Shown: in pieces, positions 26,601 to 33,506 of the stretch
Layout: each line of letters opens with the position of its first letter
Position numbering within the stretch: position 1 is the first letter of the stretch
NCBI RefSeq assembly: GCF_041435015.1
Contig: NZ_CP107989.1
Location: 4,898,001-4,962,000, forward strand
DNA length: 64,000 bases
Direction of reading: 5' to 3'
Source of the DNA: Streptomyces canus
GTDB lineage: Bacteria; Actinomycetota; Actinomycetes; Streptomycetales; Streptomycetaceae
Program-made: the position numbers and the translations under genes
Notes under the pieces: model-generated
Seen by the model: the letters and a program-made list of their open reading frames with translations, nothing else
What the model was told of the DNA's origin: nothing
Databases searched by the model: none

Positions 26601-26642
26601 TGCGAAACGTCGCCGGTGTGGCGGCGGTCTGTGCTGGGACAT
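23610..26642 (-). CDS. Secreted glycoside hydrolase family 2 enzyme with ricin-type lectin domain
   Basis: This 1010-residue protein starts at ATG 26640-26642 after GAGAGGTG. A Sec signal peptide spans residues 1-37 (twin RRR start, then LLVTVVALLAAILAV and SASA). The GH2 sugar-binding sandwich, Ig domain and TIM barrel occupy about residues 40-610; SQSNESD holds the Asn-Glu acid/base pair of clan GH-A. A further beta-sandwich module (about 760-870, GGWSHANNESGPYAGTN) and a RICIN beta-trefoil with QQW repeats (about 875-1010) follow. It probably cleaves beta-linked galactose, mannose or glucuronic acid in plant polymers; exact specificity is open. A LacI-type operator precedes it. Confidence 0.93.
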   Translation of the reverse strand: MSQHRPPPHRRRFAPLLVTVVALLAAILAVPQSASATTVSDINGFTAGNAAIRSVDLAGTWSFTPKGRAATSITVPGGGWYKQGFTDVNEATYSRTVTVPDTGQPQSVWIEFGAVNHQATLSVDGQVVATQTTSFTQSNFDISAFAAPGTTHTISVNVKGRYALKNASGNQVLVPDAANWSEAIPQGIYRSAFLRVYPAVYVSDTFVRTSVTDKTLTYDVSVTNTSGSSRSVTLTGSLASDSGGSFTYPSLPSKTVTVAAHSTAKVTVGPVAWNLGSSSYWWPNVPYRSGYRAQLHKLSVHAATDDGRTSDATYRFGFRETTQNGEYYYLNGVRVNLRGDSLQGADYDRIDNGGKGDAYDTLPGFLPPSSGNGGWPKAVDNYQRLNYNVVRIHQEPGSPYMLDVADEMGLMVIDETAIRGTCSCQDFVAGHDNMVDHAKALTLRDRNHPAIIRWSQSNESDISSFDSESFEKDLYAAMNGNDGTRPVSADTAWNTNPWPTMLNGNFAVYSHYIDGIGKYGEARADLAGRPDGEGEYVWNASNTKQGFEWFATATIAKRAKDASDLRPYTLLSGWASFVPGVRSTDFVPEEGGHPVYGEDNLSAPWSNPQIQRIQAAFNPVAAIDLPYWSASGQSDADGTFPLPEKVDTYDFNSTVTRNITVFNDDFSGTSVGLNWTARLDRPDGTVIASGSEPLTIPLGDRVTRPISFTAPANGSRVYLELSTTKSGSTTFTDSVEYLNLGNAATNVDDAATEVNYSGGWSHANNESGPYAGTNSYSDTTGDTATLNFVGTGVTLHAVTAPSHGIVGVSVDGGNEALVDLYSTARTGDVSVWTSPRLASGKHTIKVRVTGTQRAAATHDWATVDRFEIVNQPVAGTNYRLVNRNSGKALSVTGDVTQNGAKVVQKSDGGAWTINTAPGGAYTLKYVSSGKALDVDGYSSTVGLQLQQWTAGGGTNQQWYLRPNGDGYFTIVSHDSGLVADDYNWDATDGAKVVQYTAGGGANQQWQLIPV

Positions 26643-26671
26643 GATCACCTCTCGGTGTGCGGCTTCCAGAA

Positions 26672-26687
26672 ATGTGAGCGCTAACAT
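26672..26687. promoter_or_regulatory. LacI-family operator upstream of the GH2 gene
   Basis: The 16-base site reads ATGTTAGCGCTCACAT on the coding strand and is palindromic except at one pair. The core AGCGCT with flanking TGT/ACA matches sites bound by LacI-family sugar repressors in Streptomyces. It lies 30 bases upstream of the start codon. No lacI gene is in the window. Confidence 0.75.
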
Positions 26688-26879
26688 CCGCAGCCCGGGC
26701 AGCGGTCGGTCAGGCCCGTCGGCCTGTAAGAAACGGAGACATGGGGTGTATGTATAGGGCGCGTCGGAAGCGTTGTCCATGCTCAGGACAAAAAAGATCG
26801 CCTAGTACGGCGCTTACCTGTGGTTACACTGAAATCGCCGTGAACCTGCGGTGACCTGGCCGCTCCTCTCGCCCCTCTT

Positions 26880-27593
26880 TCATAGGATGTATCGCACGGC
26901 GATTCTGGGAGCCGTCGGCCCCGCGACGGCCAGCGCCGCCAGACAGCCGTCCGGCACCGGTAGATCGCACACCGACCAGGTGCCCGGGATCTGCCCGGAC
27001 GGATCGCGGACGACGCGGGGATCGGCGTCAGTGTCGGTGTCGGCATCGGTGAGCACCGTCAGGCCCAGGCCCTGGGCGAGGCGCGCGCCGGCCGCCTTGA
27101 CCACGGCCTCCTTGCGGGTCCACAGCCGCAGGAAACGTTCGGCGCGTTCCGTGGGCCCGGCTGCCGCGGCCACGAAACGGGCGTCGGACGCGGGGAAGAA
27201 ACGCTCGGCGAACGGCTCGACCTCCAGGCCCGGCCGCAGCCGGTCCACATCGACCCCGACCTCCTGGTGCCGGGTCACCGCCACCAGAGCGAGCTCACCG
27301 GAGTGGGAGAGGCTGAACCGCAGATCGGTGCTGCCCGCGAGCCGTGGTTTGCCATGACGTCCCCGCCGCAGGCGCAGTTCCTCGGGAGGAACATCGAGAC
27401 AGCCGGCCAGAATCAGCCGTAGTGCTCCATGGGCGATGACGAAACGCCTGCGGTCGTTCTCGAAACGACAGCGGTCGGCGCGCTCGGCCTCCCCCTCCGA
27501 CAGGATCCGCGACAGCCTCGCCACCGTTGCCGGCGGGCCGTCCAGCGGCACCGTCCAGACATCCACCCCGGGGGCGTCGATGCCGTCAGTCAC
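26880..27593 (-). CDS. 4'-phosphopantetheinyl transferase (Sfp type)
   Basis: This 237-residue enzyme attaches the phosphopantetheine arm of CoA to a conserved Ser of carrier proteins. Motifs are RFVIAHGALRLIL, GKPRLAG, FSLSHSGELALVAV, the metal-binding VGVDVDRLRP (Asp pair) and RLWTRKEAVVKAAG (Trp-x-x-Lys-Glu). GTG at 27591-27593 lies within the end of the preceding dehydrogenase gene (GTGACTGA, 8-base overlap). It is the last gene of the biosynthetic operon and most likely activates the two carrier proteins encoded there. A repeated Thr/Asp stretch (TDADTDTDAD) is a small insertion. Confidence 0.93.
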   Translation of the reverse strand: MTDGIDAPGVDVWTVPLDGPPATVARLSRILSEGEAERADRCRFENDRRRFVIAHGALRLILAGCLDVPPEELRLRRGRHGKPRLAGSTDLRFSLSHSGELALVAVTRHQEVGVDVDRLRPGLEVEPFAERFFPASDARFVAAAAGPTERAERFLRLWTRKEAVVKAAGARLAQGLGLTVLTDADTDTDADPRVVRDPSGQIPGTWSVCDLPVPDGCLAALAVAGPTAPRIAVRYIL

Positions 27594-28746
27594 GGCGGAG
27601 ATGTCCCTGGACCAGGCCGGTGAACAGGTTGAGCTTCTGGATGTTGCCGGTCCCCTCCATGAACTCCACACCACGGGCGTCCCGGGCGAGCTTGTCCAGC
27701 AGGGGATGGTCCAGGCGGGCGCCGGGACCGAAGCAGCCGAGCGCTTCGAGTGTCGCCTCCTCGGCTAGGCGCGAGGCGCGTGCCTTCGCCGCCGACGCCA
27801 GGGAGCCGGCGGCCGGATCGTTGTCGTCCACGGCGATCGCCGACCGCCAGATGAGCTGCCGGAGCTCCGTCAGGCGGAGGCCCAGCCGGTCGAGCCGGTG
27901 CCGTTCGGCCGTGTTCAGGGTGCGCCGATTGTCCAGGACGTACTCGTACGCGGCCCGCGCGATGCCCAGACCGAACGCGGCGACGCCGGGACGCAGGCGG
28001 TTCAGCCCCTGTACCGCGCTCCACATGCCCCGCTGGGTGGCCCGCAGATGCCTGCCGAGGACCTGGCCGGCGGGCACGCGTACGTCGTCGAGGGTGACGG
28101 CGGTGATGCGCAGGCCGCGCAGTCCGATGGTCTCCAGGGGCTCGGCGGTGAACCCGGCGGCCGAGGTCTCGGTGAGGACCGCGGTCACGCCGAGCGGCCC
28201 CGGACGGGTCCGGGCGAAGACGATGCCCAGGTCGGCGCGGGCCGCGTTGCCGATGTAGCGCTTGGCGCCCCGGAGCACGAAGTGGTCGTCGCCGTCCGGG
28301 GTCAGGGTGGTGTTCATCGCCCCCGCGTCCGAGCCGCGGTCCGGCTCGGTCAGCGCGAAGAAGGTCCAGGTGGGCTTCTCCATGATCCGGCTGTAGAACC
28401 ACTTCTTCTGCTGCTCGTCGCCCATGGCGTCGACCAGCACACCCGACATCACCGGCCCGGGCGCCGCGAGCAGCATGCCGGCGTCGCCGACCGCCACCTC
28501 CTCGGCGAAGACGACCCGCTCCAGGGTCCCGGTGCCGTAGAAGGGACGCCCGTCGATGACCACCGGGTCGGGATTGAACTCGGGCGGCACCGTCATCCTC
28601 GTCAGGTACGACACGATGGCCACGTCCAGATGGCGGTGGATCGCGTCCGGGTCCTGGTCGAGTTCCAGGGCGAGGGGCTTGAGCTCCTGCGCCCACGCGC
28701 GGGCCTGGCGCCGGATCGCCAGCGTCCTGTCGTCCAGCTCGATCAT
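27586..28746 (-). CDS. Acyl-CoA/acyl-ACP dehydrogenase
   Basis: This 386-residue flavoprotein has the standard three-domain fold: an N-terminal helical domain, a middle barrel (TFFALTEPDRGSDAGAMNTT and KRYIGNAARADLGIVFART), and a C-terminal helical bundle ending CFGPGARLDHPLLDKLARD. It would oxidise the alpha-beta bond of an acyl thioester, reducing FAD. A start at 28746 overlaps the preceding stop (ATGA). In this operon the substrate is more likely carrier-protein bound than CoA bound; that is inference. Confidence 0.92.
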   Translation of the reverse strand: MIELDDRTLAIRRQARAWAQELKPLALELDQDPDAIHRHLDVAIVSYLTRMTVPPEFNPDPVVIDGRPFYGTGTLERVVFAEEVAVGDAGMLLAAPGPVMSGVLVDAMGDEQQKKWFYSRIMEKPTWTFFALTEPDRGSDAGAMNTTLTPDGDDHFVLRGAKRYIGNAARADLGIVFARTRPGPLGVTAVLTETSAAGFTAEPLETIGLRGLRITAVTLDDVRVPAGQVLGRHLRATQRGMWSAVQGLNRLRPGVAAFGLGIARAAYEYVLDNRRTLNTAERHRLDRLGLRLTELRQLIWRSAIAVDDNDPAAGSLASAAKARASRLAEEATLEALGCFGPGARLDHPLLDKLARDARGVEFMEGTGNIQKLNLFTGLVQGHLRRD

Positions 28747-29402
28747 GCCGCTCCCCCGTGCTCCCCCGCGCGGGCCGACCCGAAGTGGACGTCGGCGATC
28801 AGCTCGGACACCCGGGCGACCTGACCCGGGCCGTCCGCCAGGAAGCTCACGGCGCCGAGCAGCCGCAGCAGCATCCGGTCGGTCTCGGTGATCTGGGCGT
28901 TCAGGTCGGCCAGGACGCCGTCGTCGAGGTCGCCCGGCGTGGCGCCGGCCAGCATGGTCTCGATCTCCAACTGCTCGATCACCGCCTCCGCGACGCCGCC
29001 CTTGACCATCTGCTGGTGGAGCAGTTTCGCGTCGCCGACGGTACGGCCGCCGAGATGGGCGAGCACCGCGTCGAGCAGCCGCTCCGAGAGGCCGAAGCGC
29101 AGACAGGTCAGCCCCAGCGCCCATGCCGCCCGTTCCTGTCGAGGAGTCCTGGACACGCGTGGTTCTGCCCGGCTCCGCAACGCGACGACGGTGCCGCCCT
29201 CCACCGTCAAGGTCGTCACGACGTCCCCGGTGCCGGCACCGGCGACGCCCGCGGGCACCACCACGTGCCCACCCGGCCCGCGCGGCGGCCCGCCGTCGCC
29301 GACGGTCTCGCACAGCAGGGTCAACGCCCGGACGAGGCCGTCCTGGCGGGCGGTCCGCCGGTACCGGATCCACGCGTCGGCGGCGGCCGTACGGCCGGTC
29401 AT
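28743..29402 (-). CDS. Truncated acyl-CoA dehydrogenase-like partner protein
   Basis: This 219-residue protein resembles only the C-terminal helical bundle of acyl-CoA dehydrogenases (GLTCLRFGLSERLLDAVL and LLHQQMVKGGVAEAVIEQLE). The N-terminal helical domain and the flavin-binding barrel are missing. A Gly/Pro-rich segment (PPRGPGGHVVVPAG) takes their place. It overlaps both neighbours by ATGA, so it is kept in the operon and not obviously decaying. It may form a heteromer with the full-length dehydrogenase encoded next, as in split dehydrogenases; this is a hypothesis. Confidence 0.75.
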   Translation of the reverse strand: MTGRTAAADAWIRYRRTARQDGLVRALTLLCETVGDGGPPRGPGGHVVVPAGVAGAGTGDVVTTLTVEGGTVVALRSRAEPRVSRTPRQERAAWALGLTCLRFGLSERLLDAVLAHLGGRTVGDAKLLHQQMVKGGVAEAVIEQLEIETMLAGATPGDLDDGVLADLNAQITETDRMLLRLLGAVSFLADGPGQVARVSELIADVHFGSARAGEHGGAA

Positions 29403-30301
29403 GTCCCCTCCTCGAGATCCAGGGTGCTCGTGCACAGGTACCGCAGCGTGCTGTCGTATTCGGCGACGACCAGGCGGCGGGGCCCGGCTCCCTCGCACTC
29501 GGGGAGCACGTCGGCCAGGGCCGACCAGGGGCCGGTGCACGGGCGGCCCGGCGGCGCGGAACGCACGTCGAACGCCGCCCCGAACTGTTCGGCATCGAGG
29601 CCCTGGCCGGTGACGAGCGTGACGGGCCGGCCGGCACCGGCGCCGTCGGGCTCGTTCAGTACGGCCTCGAGCGTCGAGCGGACCGCGTCCGGCGCGACAC
29701 CGGCGAGTTGCCGCGTCACCGGTTCGCCCGCTCGGCCCTCGGGGCCGAGGAGCAGCGCCACCGCGCAGTCCTGCAGGGGCACGTCCCGCGCCCCCGTGGT
29801 GTCGTACAGGAAGGTCCGCTGATCGAGGAGGACGACCAGGGCGCGCCGGAAGGCGTCGGCGGTGGCGTACTCCGAGACCAGGCGCAGGGCCGTGAACCCG
29901 GCGGCGGTCCCCTGGTCCGAGAGGGTGAAGGCCAGCGGGTCGCCGGGCAGTACGTCGGCCAGATGGCAGGACGGGGAGCGGCGCGGATCGGCGTCCGGGA
30001 CGGTGTGGGCCACGAGCACCAGATCCAAGGGCTCCTGAAGGGGCGGCAGGTCCGCGATCAGGTCCTGGGTCATCTCGAGGAAGGTGTTGCGCTCGCCCCG
30101 CTCCAGGAGCTCCGGGCGGAACTCCACCGGGTACGGGCGCACGAGGTCGGCCTGCATCCGGGCCAGGCTCGGCTCCACCGGATCGGGCAGGAAGGGCCTG
30201 CCACCGGAGAAGGTCCGGACGACAGGCCGCGACAGGCGCAGCGGTGCGCGCCGGGCGGGAGCCGGTGCGTCGGCCGGGCCGGGAGACGTGGTGAGGTACA
30301 T
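29399..30301 (-). CDS. Ketosynthase-like protein lacking the active-site Cys
   Basis: This 300-residue protein has a thiolase/KAS III-like pattern: LDLVLVAHTVPDADPRRSPS and PLAFTLSDQGTAAGFTALRL. The second segment aligns with the nucleophile loop of the KAS III-like gene in this operon (HACASGLLAV), where Thr132 replaces the Cys. It therefore should not condense by itself. It may serve as a partner subunit, comparable in idea to chain-length factors. It overlaps the next gene by four bases and follows the carrier protein gene by six. Confidence 0.75.
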   Translation of the reverse strand: MYLTTSPGPADAPAPARRAPLRLSRPVVRTFSGGRPFLPDPVEPSLARMQADLVRPYPVEFRPELLERGERNTFLEMTQDLIADLPPLQEPLDLVLVAHTVPDADPRRSPSCHLADVLPGDPLAFTLSDQGTAAGFTALRLVSEYATADAFRRALVVLLDQRTFLYDTTGARDVPLQDCAVALLLGPEGRAGEPVTRQLAGVAPDAVRSTLEAVLNEPDGAGAGRPVTLVTGQGLDAEQFGAAFDVRSAPPGRPCTGPWSALADVLPECEGAGPRRLVVAEYDSTLRYLCTSTLDLEEGT

Positions 30302-30307
30302 CGGCGG

Positions 30308-30616
30308 TCAGGCCCCGGCCTGCTCGCCGGCCTGTTCGGCGGCCTGCTCCTGGACGAACGTGGCCAGCGTCCCCACCGTCTTGAAGTGGTGCTGCTCGAG
30401 GATGTCGGTGTCGAACTCCATCTCGAGCTCCTCCTCTATCGTCATGAGCAGCTCCAGCACGGTCGTGGAGTCCAGGCCGAGTTCGTCGAACAACCGGCTG
30501 TCCTCGGCGATGGTGTCGGGATCGACCTTCATCGCCTTGGCGAGCGAGCCGGTGATCGTGGCGACGGCCCGGCCGTACAGGTCGGCGGTGTCGGCGTCCG
30601 GTGTGGTGTGCTGCAT
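30308..30616 (-). CDS. Acyl carrier protein (second of the cluster)
   Basis: This 102-residue carrier has the phosphopantetheine site DELGLDSTTVLELL with Ser50, and acidic helices II and III (TIEEELEMEFDTDILEQHHF). The C-terminal tail is Ala/Glu/Gln-rich. It lies between the PLP decarboxylase and the ketosynthase-like gene. By analogy with butirosin BtrI it could carry the amino acid that the ATP-grasp ligase loads and the decarboxylase trims. Confidence 0.93.
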   Translation of the reverse strand: MQHTTPDADTADLYGRAVATITGSLAKAMKVDPDTIAEDSRLFDELGLDSTTVLELLMTIEEELEMEFDTDILEQHHFKTVGTLATFVQEQAAEQAGEQAGA

Positions 30617-30650
30617 CGTTCACCTCTCGTGTGTCGTGTTGTCCTGGGGG

Positions 30651-31946
30651 TCAGTGGGGGACATCGGCCGCGTCGTGCGCGGTCGGGTCGTAGAGTCTCT
30701 GCCGCTGCAGGAGGTCGTCGGGACTGTCCCGTTCCCGGACCAGATGGCACCGCCCCTCGTGGACCAGCACCTCGGCCGGGTAGCCGTGGCTGAGGAACAG
30801 CCCGGGTGAGGCGGTCGGGCCGTAGGCCCCGGAACGGTGCACGCCGATCAGGTCGCCGGGCCGCACCGGCGGCAGCGGGACCTTCTTCCCGATCGTGTCG
30901 CCCGGGGTGCAGAGCGGCCCGGTGATGTTCCACTCCTCGGTCGGGAGTTCGTCGAGCCGGTTGAGCACCGCCATCGGGAAGTTGCGCTTGACGAACGAGC
31001 CGATGCCCACGGCCGCCATGTGGTGGTGGGTGCCGCCGTCGGCGACCGCGAACCGCTCCCCCATCGAGGTCTTGGTGTAGCGGACGCCCATGACGTAGGT
31101 GCCGGCCTCGGCGGTGAGGTAGCGGCCGAGCTCCATGATCAACCTGGTGCCGGGGTGCCGGGCCGTGAAGTCCTCGATGACGGGGTTGAGCCCGTCGGTC
31201 AGCACCTGGGCGTCCAGGTCGCTCTCGCCGTCGAAATAGGAGACGCCCAGGCCGCCGCCCACGTCGACCATCCGCAACTCGAGGTGCAGCGCGGCCGCCA
31301 GCCGCTCGGCCAGGTCGAGGATGCGGGTGGTGTTCTCGACGATGACGGCCTCATGGAGGATCCGGGTGCCCATGTACACCTGCACCCCCATCACGTCGAC
31401 GTCGGGGAACCGTTTCACCAGGTCGGTCTGTCCGAACAACTCCTCCTCGTCGATGCCGAACTGGCGGGGCTTGCCGCCCATCGCCAGCCCGGAGCGCTTG
31501 ACCGCGAAGCGCGGGTTGACGCGCAGTGCGACCTGCGCTCTCACGCCCCGCTCCCGGGCCAGCTCGTCCACCAGGGCCACCTCGGGAATCGACTCGCATA
31601 CGACGGCGTGGATCCCGGTGTCCAGGCAGGCGGCCAGCTCCTGGCGGCTCTTGCCCGGGCCGAGGAAGATCACCTGCTGCGGTGGCACGCCGGCCCGGAG
31701 CGCGGTCGTCAGTTCCACCAGTGACGAGACCTCGGCCCGCGCGCCGAACGAGTGCAGCAGCGCGCAGATCGAGATGTTCGGGTTGGCCTTGAGCGAGTAG
31801 AAGATCTCCATGGCCGGGTGCAGCCGGTCGCGCAGCCCGTGGAACCGGTCCCGCAGCACGGTCCCGTCGTAGACGAACAACGGGGTGCCGTACCGCCGGG
31901 CCAGCTCGGACACCCGCACGCCCTGCACCTGGAACTCGACGGTCAT
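30651..31946 (-). CDS. PLP-dependent decarboxylase, alanine-racemase fold (BtrK/LysA-like)
   Basis: This 431-residue fold type III enzyme has Lys53 in YSLKANPN binding PLP, a Gly-rich phosphate loop (VDVGGGLGVSYF), ELGRYLTAEAGTYV, the conserved GPLCTPGDTIG around the catalytic Cys, and GAYGPTASPGLF. Relatives remove CO2 from diaminopimelate, ornithine or, in butirosin synthesis, from glutamyl-carrier protein (BtrK). Adjacent ATP-grasp ligase (ATGA overlap) and carrier protein genes favour a carrier-bound amino acid as substrate. There are no other lysine-pathway genes nearby, so a housekeeping LysA is unlikely. Confidence 0.92.
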   Translation of the reverse strand: MTVEFQVQGVRVSELARRYGTPLFVYDGTVLRDRFHGLRDRLHPAMEIFYSLKANPNISICALLHSFGARAEVSSLVELTTALRAGVPPQQVIFLGPGKSRQELAACLDTGIHAVVCESIPEVALVDELARERGVRAQVALRVNPRFAVKRSGLAMGGKPRQFGIDEEELFGQTDLVKRFPDVDVMGVQVYMGTRILHEAVIVENTTRILDLAERLAAALHLELRMVDVGGGLGVSYFDGESDLDAQVLTDGLNPVIEDFTARHPGTRLIMELGRYLTAEAGTYVMGVRYTKTSMGERFAVADGGTHHHMAAVGIGSFVKRNFPMAVLNRLDELPTEEWNITGPLCTPGDTIGKKVPLPPVRPGDLIGVHRSGAYGPTASPGLFLSHGYPAEVLVHEGRCHLVRERDSPDDLLQRQRLYDPTAHDAADVPH

Positions 31947-33490
31947 CCTCGTTCCTCTCCCCGGAGCGGGTCCGGCGAAGTCCGCTCCGGTTCGCCGGCG
32001 CCCTGAAGGGGCGCGGGGCTGTGGTCACATGCGGCTCCGCCGCGGGGCGCGACCGGCCACGACGGCGCCGCGGACGGCTGACGGCCCCTCGCGGCACTCC
32101 CGGCGGAGCGCCTGGTGCTCTCCGCGAGAGCGGCCAGCCTGCGGCCGACCTCGTCGTCCAGTGCCGCCGTCCGGTCCGCCGAGTCGGCGACGACGACCCC
32201 GTGGAGACGCCCGGTGAAGTCCGTCTCAGGGGCCCGCTCGCCGGGCGGCGCGGCCGCGTTGACGGTGGCGTGGTTGTTGATCAGCAGCCCGGTGCCCCGG
32301 GCGGGGTCGAACAGCAGGTCCGCCAGGGCGCGGCGGAGCGACCCGAACGGCAGCGGCGCGCCGAGCCGCAGGGGGTATCCGCGCACCAGCGCCGTGCTCC
32401 CGGACCCGATGAAGGCCTCCTGGATCGAGGCCTGGTACGTGGACATGTTGTGGCGCGCGTTGATCTCGACGATCGGGTAGAGGCCGCCGTCGGGATCGAC
32501 CATCGCGTCGACGCCGACGACCCCGAAGTAGCCGTCCTCGGCCAGCCGTCCGCCCAGCAGCCGGGAGACCTCCGTCAGCTCGGCCGTCTGCCGTTCGGTG
32601 AGCCGCGCCGGGATCCGGTGGCCCAGGTGCACGCCTCCCTCGGTCAGGGCCTCCTTGACGAAGTCGACGTGCACGCGGCCGTCCCGGCCCACGGTGAACT
32701 GGTAGTTGAGGTCGGCGCGCTTGGCCACCCACTCCTCCACCACCAGGCCGGCCCGGTCGTCCCCGGCCTTCCGCGCCCGGCCGCGGATCATGCGGTGCAG
32801 CCGGTCCAGGCGGCGTTCTTCCTCGACCACCTCGATGCCCTTGCCGGAGACACCGAAGGCGTCCTTGAACACGACCCGGCGGCCGTCGGCGAGCAGCGCG
32901 CGGGCGGCCTCGACCGCCGCGTCGAGCTCGGCCAGGCTCGCGCAGGTCCAGCCGCGGGTCTGCCGGATGCCCAGCTCGCCGGCCAGCCGCCGGCTGTAGA
33001 TCTTGCTGTTGACCGCCTTGCAGATCGCCGCCGGCGGGGCGGCCAGCGCGATCCCGGCCCGTTCGGCCAGCCGCTCCTCCAGCTCGCTGACCCCGTGCGC
33101 GCAGACCACGCCGGCGCGCGCACCGATCCTGCCCAGCTCGCGCAGCACCGGCCGGTCCTCCAGCGCGTCCTGGGTGACGGTGCTGCCCGGGTCCTGGTGC
33201 TCCACCACGAGCAACCCCGGCAGGTCGAAGCCGAGTTCCTCCAGATGGCTCAGGTAGTCGGGGTCGGGTTCGCCCTTCAGTACGACGTGGTCGCCCTTGC
33301 CCGCGAGCAGGAGGGCGAACTCGTCCATCCGGTTGACGATGACGCTGCCGGAGCCGAACGTCAGCCTCGGCAGCCCGGGTTCGCCGCGGGCCCACTGGTC
33401 CTCGACCTCGAAGTTGCCGAGGAACACCAGCTCCGCGTCAGGGTTCCCGGTCAGGGCCGCCTTCAGGCGGCCGGTGAAATGCCCGGTCAT
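31943..33490 (-). CDS. ATP-grasp carboxylate ligase (BtrJ-like)
   Basis: This 515-residue protein has a pre-ATP-grasp N-terminal domain (about 1-140) and an ATP-grasp core. RRVVFKDAFGVSGKGIEVV holds the nucleotide-binding Lys and Gly-rich loop; VEEWVAKRADLNYQF and YPIVEINARHNMSTYQAS provide the Mg-binding Glu and Asn. It would activate a carboxylate as an acyl phosphate and join it to an amine or a carrier thiol. In the butirosin pathway BtrJ loads glutamate on BtrI in this way. About the last 50 residues (after STRRSAGSAARG) are encoded by a dispersed repeat and look like an acquired tail. Confidence 0.85.
   Translation of the reverse strand: MTGHFTGRLKAALTGNPDAELVFLGNFEVEDQWARGEPGLPRLTFGSGSVIVNRMDEFALLLAGKGDHVVLKGEPDPDYLSHLEELGFDLPGLLVVEHQDPGSTVTQDALEDRPVLRELGRIGARAGVVCAHGVSELEERLAERAGIALAAPPAAICKAVNSKIYSRRLAGELGIRQTRGWTCASLAELDAAVEAARALLADGRRVVFKDAFGVSGKGIEVVEEERRLDRLHRMIRGRARKAGDDRAGLVVEEWVAKRADLNYQFTVGRDGRVHVDFVKEALTEGGVHLGHRIPARLTERQTAELTEVSRLLGGRLAEDGYFGVVGVDAMVDPDGGLYPIVEINARHNMSTYQASIQEAFIGSGSTALVRGYPLRLGAPLPFGSLRRALADLLFDPARGTGLLINNHATVNAAAPPGERAPETDFTGRLHGVVVADSADRTAALDDEVGRRLAALAESTRRSAGSAARGRQPSAAPSWPVAPRGGAACDHSPAPLQGAGEPERTSPDPLRGEERG
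32001..32090. repeat. Dispersed Streptomyces intergenic repeat inside a coding region
   Basis: The stretch CCTGAAGGGGCGCGGGGCTG, a short spacer, GCGGCTCCGCCGCGGGGCGC and GACCGGCCACGACGG matches, from memory, a family of palindromic units very common between Streptomyces genes. The core GCGGC-TCC-GCCGC can fold as a hairpin. Here it lies within the 3' end of the ATP-grasp gene and encodes part of its tail. A genome-wide count is needed to confirm the family. Confidence 0.55.
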
Positions 33491-33506
33491 CTCGCCCGTG
33501 CCCCTT

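Noticed and set aside
23163..26684. A very long open frame (over 1100 codons) on the plus strand opposite the GH2 gene
   Set aside because: Its translation is Val/Gly/Arg-rich without domains, and the opposite strand carries a clear signal peptide, GH2 and RICIN domains. High third-position GC keeps antisense frames open.
30651..31946. Housekeeping diaminopimelate decarboxylase (lysA)
   Set aside because: The fold and motifs are shared, but the gene is embedded and coupled in a biosynthetic operon with an ATP-grasp ligase and a carrier protein, and no lysine or threonine pathway genes are close.
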